Source of the DNA: Psychrobacter sp. Cmf 22.2
GTDB taxonomy: Bacteria; Pseudomonadota; Gammaproteobacteria; Pseudomonadales; Moraxellaceae
Length of the DNA stretch: 64,000 nucleotides
Assembly: GCF_001921745.1 (NCBI RefSeq)
Contig: NZ_MRYA01000003.1
Location: forward strand, 310,001-374,000
Reading direction: 5' to 3'
Shown here in pieces: positions 59,521 through 64,000 of the stretch. Made by a program: the position numbers and the translations under genes. Below the pieces are notes generated by a model. That model searched no databases, had not been told where the DNA came from, and saw only the letters and a list, made by a program, of their open reading frames with translations. How positions within the stretch are numbered: position 1 is the first letter of the stretch; each line of letters opens with the position of its first letter.

Positions 59521-59835
59521 ATGTTTACTATACGCCGCTCTTTAGATATCAGAGGCACTCAAAATTTATCTGCCAACTCCGGTCGTCATGCTATCTGGAC
59601 ATTGATGATTGGTAGCGCTGTTATGCTTGGACTGTCGGGTTGCGGACAAAAAGGGGATCTTTACTTAGCAGAGCCGAGTAGTCAGACGGTTGCTGCCTCA
59701 GATCAAATAGATAGTACCAGTCATCCCCAAGATGCTGCTTTTGCTACTCTCGATGATGACAGCTATGACAAGAGCCGCTATTTGGAGCAACAGCAGGTAC
59801 TTCCTAGCGCCAGTGACGATCCCAACGATTACTAA
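59521..59835 (+). CDS. lptM: LPS translocon maturation chaperone LptM
   Basis: A small lipoprotein that assists LptD assembly. 104 residues. The lipobox region LSGC followed directly by GQKGDLYLAE matches the conserved LptM (YifL) N-terminus after cleavage. The start has a long pre-signal stretch of about 20 residues, which is unusual; an internal Met (29) could be a later start. The rest is low-complexity and acidic. It precedes lysA as in E. coli (yifL-lysA/dapF). Confidence 0.82.
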   Translation: MFTIRRSLDIRGTQNLSANSGRHAIWTLMIGSAVMLGLSGCGQKGDLYLAEPSSQTVAASDQIDSTSHPQDAAFATLDDDSYDKSRYLEQQQVLPSASDDPNDY

Positions 59836-59875
59836 CCTTAATAATTGATAACCTGATTAGATTAGAGAACCCGAT

Positions 59876-61231
59876 ATGAGTGAGACTAAATTACAAGCTG
59901 ACGGTGTAACTATCCATACTGAGCAAGGAATGTATGTCGATCCGGCCGCCTTAACCAACCATCTACCTGAACTTCACTATAACCAAGGTGAACTATGGAT
60001 GGAGCAGGTAAGTATTCATGAGTTGGTAGAGCGCTACGATACGCCGTGCTATGTGTATTCGCAGCAGGCAATACTTGATGTGTATCAAGCCTATAGCGAT
60101 AGCTTTGCAGCGATTGATCATCAGATTTGTTATGCAGTAAAAGCCAACTCAAATCTTGCTGTGTTGGGTGTGCTCGTAGCAGCAGGTGCGGGGTTTGATA
60201 TTGTCTCGCGCGGTGAGCTTATGCGCGTATTGGCAGCAGGTGGGCAGGCCGATAAAGTCGTGTTTTCAGGCGTGGGCAAAACCAAAAGCGATATCGAGTA
60301 TGCGCTAACTCAAGGTATTGGCTGCTTTAACGTTGAGTCTATTAGCGAGTTGACACTAATTGATGAGGTAGCAAAGCAGCTTGATAAGCATGCACCGATA
60401 TCGCTACGGGTCAATCCTGATGTCGATGCCAAGACCCACCCCTATATTTCAACCGGTCTAAAAGACAATAAGTTTGGCATTGCCCATGAAGAGGCCGTCG
60501 CTGTCTATGAAAAGGCCGCTGCTTTATCGCATATCGATATCGTTGGGATTGACTGTCATATTGGCTCACAATTAACAGAAGTCGAACCCTTTATTGCTGC
60601 TCTGGATAAAGTCATTGAGCTGGTCCATAGCTTGCGTGAAAAAGGTATTGAGCTGCGTCATATTGATTTGGGCGGCGGCTTGGGGGTGCGTTATATTGAT
60701 GAGTCGCCCGTCTCTATTCATGATTTTGCGCAAGCACTCCTACCGAAACTAACTGAGCTTGGTTTACCAGTGTTTTTTGAGCCAGGTCGCAGCATGGTTG
60801 CCAATGCAGGTATTTTGCTTACCCGTGTCGATGTACTAAAACCAACAGCGCACAAAAACTTTGCCATTGTTGATGCTGCGATGAATGATTTGATTCGTCC
60901 AGCGCTTTATCAAGCTGAAATGGCAGTGATTCCTATGACATTACCCAGCGAAGGTATCGATACAGATGACACCCAGCCGTGGGATATCGTTGGGGCGATT
61001 TGTGAGACTGGGGATTTCTTAGCAAAAGATCGTCTATTATCACTCGCAACGGGTGACATTTTAGCGATTACTGGTGCAGGAGCGTATGGCTTTACCATGA
61101 GTAGCAACTATAATTCACGCCCGCGTGCAAGTGAAGTCATGGTTGCAGGAAGTCATCATCAGCTAGTTCGCAAACGTGAAACTGTTGAAGCATTATATGC
61201 AGATGAAATACTTTGGCAAAACGCAAAGTAG
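59876..61231 (+). CDS. lysA: Diaminopimelate decarboxylase
   Basis: Last step of lysine synthesis. 451 residues, PLP fold III. The PLP Lys is in ICYAVKANSNLAVL (about 83-96), IDCHIGSQL near 223, GGGLGVRY near 265, FEPGRSMVANAG near 301 and CETGDFLAKDR near 379. An N-terminal extension of about 30 residues precedes the family start. It is 40 bp after lptM and probably cotranscribed. A hairpin terminator follows. Confidence 0.95.
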   Translation: MSETKLQADGVTIHTEQGMYVDPAALTNHLPELHYNQGELWMEQVSIHELVERYDTPCYVYSQQAILDVYQAYSDSFAAIDHQICYAVKANSNLAVLGVLVAAGAGFDIVSRGELMRVLAAGGQADKVVFSGVGKTKSDIEYALTQGIGCFNVESISELTLIDEVAKQLDKHAPISLRVNPDVDAKTHPYISTGLKDNKFGIAHEEAVAVYEKAAALSHIDIVGIDCHIGSQLTEVEPFIAALDKVIELVHSLREKGIELRHIDLGGGLGVRYIDESPVSIHDFAQALLPKLTELGLPVFFEPGRSMVANAGILLTRVDVLKPTAHKNFAIVDAAMNDLIRPALYQAEMAVIPMTLPSEGIDTDDTQPWDIVGAICETGDFLAKDRLLSLATGDILAITGAGAYGFTMSSNYNSRPRASEVMVAGSHHQLVRKRETVEALYADEILWQNAK

Positions 61232-61247
61232 AGTGCATTATAAATAG

Positions 61248-61279
61248 AGTAACTGCCACTCTTAGTAACTGCCACTCTT
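61248..61279. repeat. 16-bp perfect tandem duplication
   Basis: AGTAACTGCCACTCTT occurs twice in a row (61248-61263 and 61264-61279), just after lysA. Confidence 0.85.
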
Positions 61280-61292
61280 GCCGATGTAATAA

Positions 61293-61325
61293 CGACCCAT
61301 TGTTATCATGACAATGGGTTTTTTA
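61293..61325 (+). terminator. Terminator after lysA
   Basis: The arms ACCCATTGT (61295-61303) and ACAATGGGT (61311-61319) are followed by a T6 run. Confidence 0.88.
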
Positions 61326-61482
61326 TGGCGGTGATTATGGTCGCTAAAGGTTTCATTGTGATAAGCACAGTTATTTATTATTTTAATGGATTCATACAGC
61401 CTCTGGAGCTTTGATAGTTATCATTGTGACAGACAGCATGCTAATATAACAGACACATAAAAATAGAATAGGACAAAGGGAT

Positions 61483-62379
61483 ATGCTAATAGAATTTACC
61501 AAAATGCATGGTCTGGGCAATGATTTTATGGTCATTGATTTGGTAACTCAGCGCTTGGATTTGACCAGAGAGTTGGTGCAGTTATTAGGAGATCGTCATC
61601 TAGGTATTGGCTTTGATCAATTGCTCGTCGTCGAGCCACCAATGCGCCCGGATGTTGATTTTAGTTATCGTATTTTTAATACCGATGGCACAGAGGTTGA
61701 GCAGTGCGGTAATGGTGCCCGCTGTTTTGCCCGTTTTGTGCAAGCGCGTAAATTGTCATTTAAACAGCGCTTACGTGTCGAGACCGCAGGCGGTATTATT
61801 GCTTTGACCACTGATCGCTATGGCTGGGTTGAGGTGGATATGGGCAAACCCAAGTTTGAGCCAGATGAGATACCATTTACGCCCAGAGCGACGACCAAAA
61901 TTCAAAACGCCTATCATCTAGACGTCAATGGTACGCCTGTGCAGCTCTATGTTGCCAACATGGGCAACCCGCATGCGGTTATCAAAGTCGACGATGTGCT
62001 TGATGCTGAAGTCGAAACGTTGGGTAAAGCCATTGAGTCACACCCAGCATTCCCAGAGCATGTGAATGTAGGCTTTATGCAGGTTATGAATCAGCGTCAT
62101 ATACGTTTGCGTGTTTATGAACGCGGCGTCGGTGAGACTCAAGCGTGCGGTACAGGCGCTTGTGCGGCAGTAGCCGTTGGTGTGCGTGAGGGCTGGCTTG
62201 ACGAAGGCGAAGAAATACGGGCGCAGCTATATGGCGGTAGTATGATTATCCAGTGGCAACCAGGCTATTCAGTCATGATGACAGGCCCAACTGCCTTTGT
62301 TTATGAAGGTGTATTTAGCCCAGATGGTTTAATGGCGCAAGCAGGAATCAAACCCAACCCAGTCAACTCATCAAACTGA
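61483..62379 (+). CDS. dapF: Diaminopimelate epimerase
   Basis: Converts LL- to meso-diaminopimelate for lysine and peptidoglycan. 298 residues. The catalytic Cys pair is in EQCGNGARC and TQACGTGACAAVAV. KMHGLGNDFMVID starts the protein. The length is slightly above E. coli DapF (274) because of the C-terminus. It follows lysA but has its own upstream region, as a terminator lies between them. xerC follows at 37 bp. Confidence 0.96.
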   Translation: MLIEFTKMHGLGNDFMVIDLVTQRLDLTRELVQLLGDRHLGIGFDQLLVVEPPMRPDVDFSYRIFNTDGTEVEQCGNGARCFARFVQARKLSFKQRLRVETAGGIIALTTDRYGWVEVDMGKPKFEPDEIPFTPRATTKIQNAYHLDVNGTPVQLYVANMGNPHAVIKVDDVLDAEVETLGKAIESHPAFPEHVNVGFMQVMNQRHIRLRVYERGVGETQACGTGACAAVAVGVREGWLDEGEEIRAQLYGGSMIIQWQPGYSVMMTGPTAFVYEGVFSPDGLMAQAGIKPNPVNSSN

Positions 62380-62416
62380 GTCAACTACTTGGTATTTGAG
62401 GCATTAAGGACACTTT

Positions 62417-63403
62417 ATGTCTATTAAAGATGACTATATCTATATGCCTGCTGAATCTATAGAAATAGATAAGACGCTACGTGAGCTGTTGTCACCAGTG
62501 CATCGCTGGCTAAACACTTTGGCGGTGCGCAATCACTCCGTGCATACCTTAAAGTCTTATTTTGCTGGACTCAATCAACTCGCGTTGTTTTTACGTGGTA
62601 AGCAGCTGAGCTGGACGCGCTGTGATAAACGCACACTTGCGCAGCATATCAGTCAACGCTTGGATGAAGATAAGCTGGCACTGGCAAGTGTCCAACAAGA
62701 GCTGTCAGCTATTCGCCATTTTTATGGCTGGATGATTGAAGAGGGGTTGGCACGTATCAATCCCACTACTGGCTATCAGCTAAAACGCAGCGCTAGACCA
62801 TTGCCTTCTATCGCTGATGTGGATTTGTTGACCCAATTGCTCGATCAAGAGATACCTGATACACCTGAGCAAGCCCGCTTATGGCTACGTGATAAAGCAA
62901 TGTTTGAGCTACTGTATAGTAGTGGTCTGCGGGTGGGGGAGTTGGTGGCGCTTGATGTCACTGACGTAGATTTGTCCGATTTGCGGGTGCGGGTCACGGG
63001 TAAAGGCAATAAGACCCGTCTCGTACCATTAGGCAGGAAGGCTGCCGCTGCCATCAATCGCTATTTACCGCATCGTAATTTATGGGTAGAGCAGCAGGAC
63101 AACGCTTTATTTATCAGTGAAAAGCTTGGCACCCGATTGTCAACGCGCGCTGTGCAGCAGCGTCTCAAAGTAGCAGCAACGCGAGCGGGTATTGCACAAA
63201 ACCTATATCCGCATCTACTGCGCCATTGTTTTGCTTCACACATGCTCTCAGGTAGTGGCGACTTGCGGGCTGTCCAAGAGATGCTAGGACATAGTGACAT
63301 CAGTACCACGCAGATCTATACTCATGTAGATTTTGCCAAGCTGACCCAAGTCTATGACCGCGCTCATCCACGTGCGACGCATACGCAAAACGAGAAAGAC
63401 TAG
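62417..63403 (+). CDS. xerC: Tyrosine recombinase XerC
   Basis: Resolves chromosome dimers at dif with XerD and FtsK. 328 residues. The catalytic set is complete: Arg in YSSGLRVGELV, Lys in TGKGNKTRLVPLG, His-x-x-Arg in HLLRHCFASHML, His in LGHSDISTTQIY and the nucleophile Tyr in that same segment. The N-terminal SAM-like domain covers about 25-115. The dapF-xerC order shows it is the housekeeping recombinase and not an integrase. Confidence 0.94.
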   Translation: MSIKDDYIYMPAESIEIDKTLRELLSPVHRWLNTLAVRNHSVHTLKSYFAGLNQLALFLRGKQLSWTRCDKRTLAQHISQRLDEDKLALASVQQELSAIRHFYGWMIEEGLARINPTTGYQLKRSARPLPSIADVDLLTQLLDQEIPDTPEQARLWLRDKAMFELLYSSGLRVGELVALDVTDVDLSDLRVRVTGKGNKTRLVPLGRKAAAAINRYLPHRNLWVEQQDNALFISEKLGTRLSTRAVQQRLKVAATRAGIAQNLYPHLLRHCFASHMLSGSGDLRAVQEMLGHSDISTTQIYTHVDFAKLTQVYDRAHPRATHTQNEKD

Positions 63404-63462
63404 ATTGACATAAAACCAGACCATATAATGAGACGACACATGCTGAGCTTAACAGCGCTGAA

Positions 63463-64000
63463 TCATGCTAAGCGATGACACTGAAAAATAGGCATCTTTT
63501 GTCGTCCCTGCTCTTGAGCACGTTTGTCTAAGTCAGCGAACACCAACGCATAGTTTTTGTCTTCGGTTTGATTATCTAGATGGCTGTTGTCATAACAGTC
63601 TTTGACAGTACCATTAAAATCAGTAATGGCGGTATGTCCCCACGTCTGACGAATGTTACCATTTTTGTACGCATGATCACCGCCTTGCGCCGCCCCAATC
63701 ACCATACATTGACTGTCTAAGGCACGAGCTTGCAAGAGCAGCGACCAGTGCGCTTGTCCTGTCAAATAAGTAAAAGCAGAGGGCGCGCTTAATAAGTCGG
63801 CTCCAGCTTGACGTAGACGCTGAGCTAAGGCTGGGAAGCGCAAATCAAAACATACCATCATTCCAAGTTGATAGACTGAGTCGTTTGCTTCAACTGGCGC
63901 CACGACTGTCTGCATGCCAGGCTCAAACGTTGCCGCTTCGTTGTAGCTGCCTTGTTTATCAGCCACCGTTGCAGTAAATAGATGAATCTTGTCATAGCGT
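63463..64000 (-). CDS. Carbon-nitrogen hydrolase (nitrilase family), 5' end cut by window
   Basis: The gene runs off the right edge. Frame continues from 63966 to the window end and reads YDKIHLFTATV, which contains the catalytic Lys of the nitrilase superfamily; the nucleophile Cys is in MMVCFDLRFPALAQRL and QARALDSQCMVIGAAQGG follows. The catalytic Glu would be beyond the window. It resembles the Nit1/YbeM amidase branch that repairs deaminated glutathione. An internal GTG at 63966 is not the true start. Convergent with xerC. Confidence 0.85.
   Translation of the reverse strand, partial: RYDKIHLFTATVADKQGSYNEAATFEPGMQTVVAPVEANDSVYQLGMMVCFDLRFPALAQRLRQAGADLLSAPSAFTYLTGQAHWSLLLQARALDSQCMVIGAAQGGDHAYKNGNIRQTWGHTAITDFNGTVKDCYDNSHLDNQTEDKNYALVFADLDKRAQEQGRQKMPIFQCHRLA

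Noticed and set aside
62417..63403. Tyrosine recombinase as a possible mobile-element integrase
   Set aside because: Its position after dapF and complete XerC motifs identify the housekeeping recombinase; no phage or island genes flank it.

Overview
The window reads as a chromosomal segment of a gammaproteobacterium of the Moraxellaceae, most likely Psychrobacter. This rests on moderate GC with AT-rich spacers, protein sequences of Moraxellaceae character, and conserved orders such as hemA / TPR gene / lolB / ispE / tRNA-Gln / prs / rplY / pth and lptM / lysA / dapF / xerC. The species is inferred; no database was searched. There is no rRNA, prophage, CRISPR array or intact insertion sequence.

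Layout. 1-3.1 kb: RDD membrane protein, Ca/Na antiporter, panD, pth. 3.3-9.7 kb, minus strand: rplY, prs, two identical tRNA-Gln genes, ispE, lolB and a large TPR protein, with hemA divergent at 10.3 kb. 12-18.9 kb: a class V aminotransferase, a YeeE/YedE pair, an acyl-CoA synthetase and a fadH-type dienoyl-CoA reductase. 18.9-22 kb: an AT-rich four-gene minus-strand module (PAAR spike protein, type 44 polymorphic toxin, membrane-anchored small protein, Sel1-repeat protein), best read as an orphan type VI secretion effector/immunity island. 22.2-26.2 kb: lplA, an M28 peptidase lipoprotein, and a DUF2971 gene lying between the two arms of a REP-like palindrome pair. 25.9-31.4 kb: trpR and trpB (divergent), a DMT exporter, an Old Yellow Enzyme and a BaiN-type flavoprotein. 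32-36 kb: acs, an FAD oxidoreductase, MgtC. 36.2-39.9 kb: a co-directional cluster of amidase, PuuE/PgdA-type deacetylase, small CxxC protein and a divergent G3E GTPase. 40-43 kb: a candidate minus-strand small RNA, pgsA and two PPOX paralogues. 43-47 kb: purL. 47.7-49.3 kb: a Panacea antitoxin next to a RelA/SpoT-type synthetase, which looks like a toxSAS toxin-antitoxin pair. 49.4-54.4 kb: a small charged protein, a GATase, amiD, an APC permease, a MOSC protein and rsfS. 54.6-59 kb: nadD and the ackA-pta operon. 59.5-63.4 kb: lptM-lysA-dapF-xerC. 63.5 kb to the edge: a truncated nitrilase-family gene.

How it fits together. Most of the window is housekeeping: translation and tRNA supply (pth, rplY, rsfS, tRNA-Gln), nucleotide and cofactor synthesis (prs, purL, nadD, panD, hemA, lplA), envelope building (ispE, lolB, pgsA, lptM, lysA/dapF, amiD) and acetate/fatty-acid metabolism (acs, ackA-pta, acyl-CoA ligase, fadH). 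Three AT-rich islands stand out as accessory: the PAAR/Tox44 module, the DUF2971 insertion, and the Panacea/toxSAS pair. They are the best candidates for conflict or defence functions.
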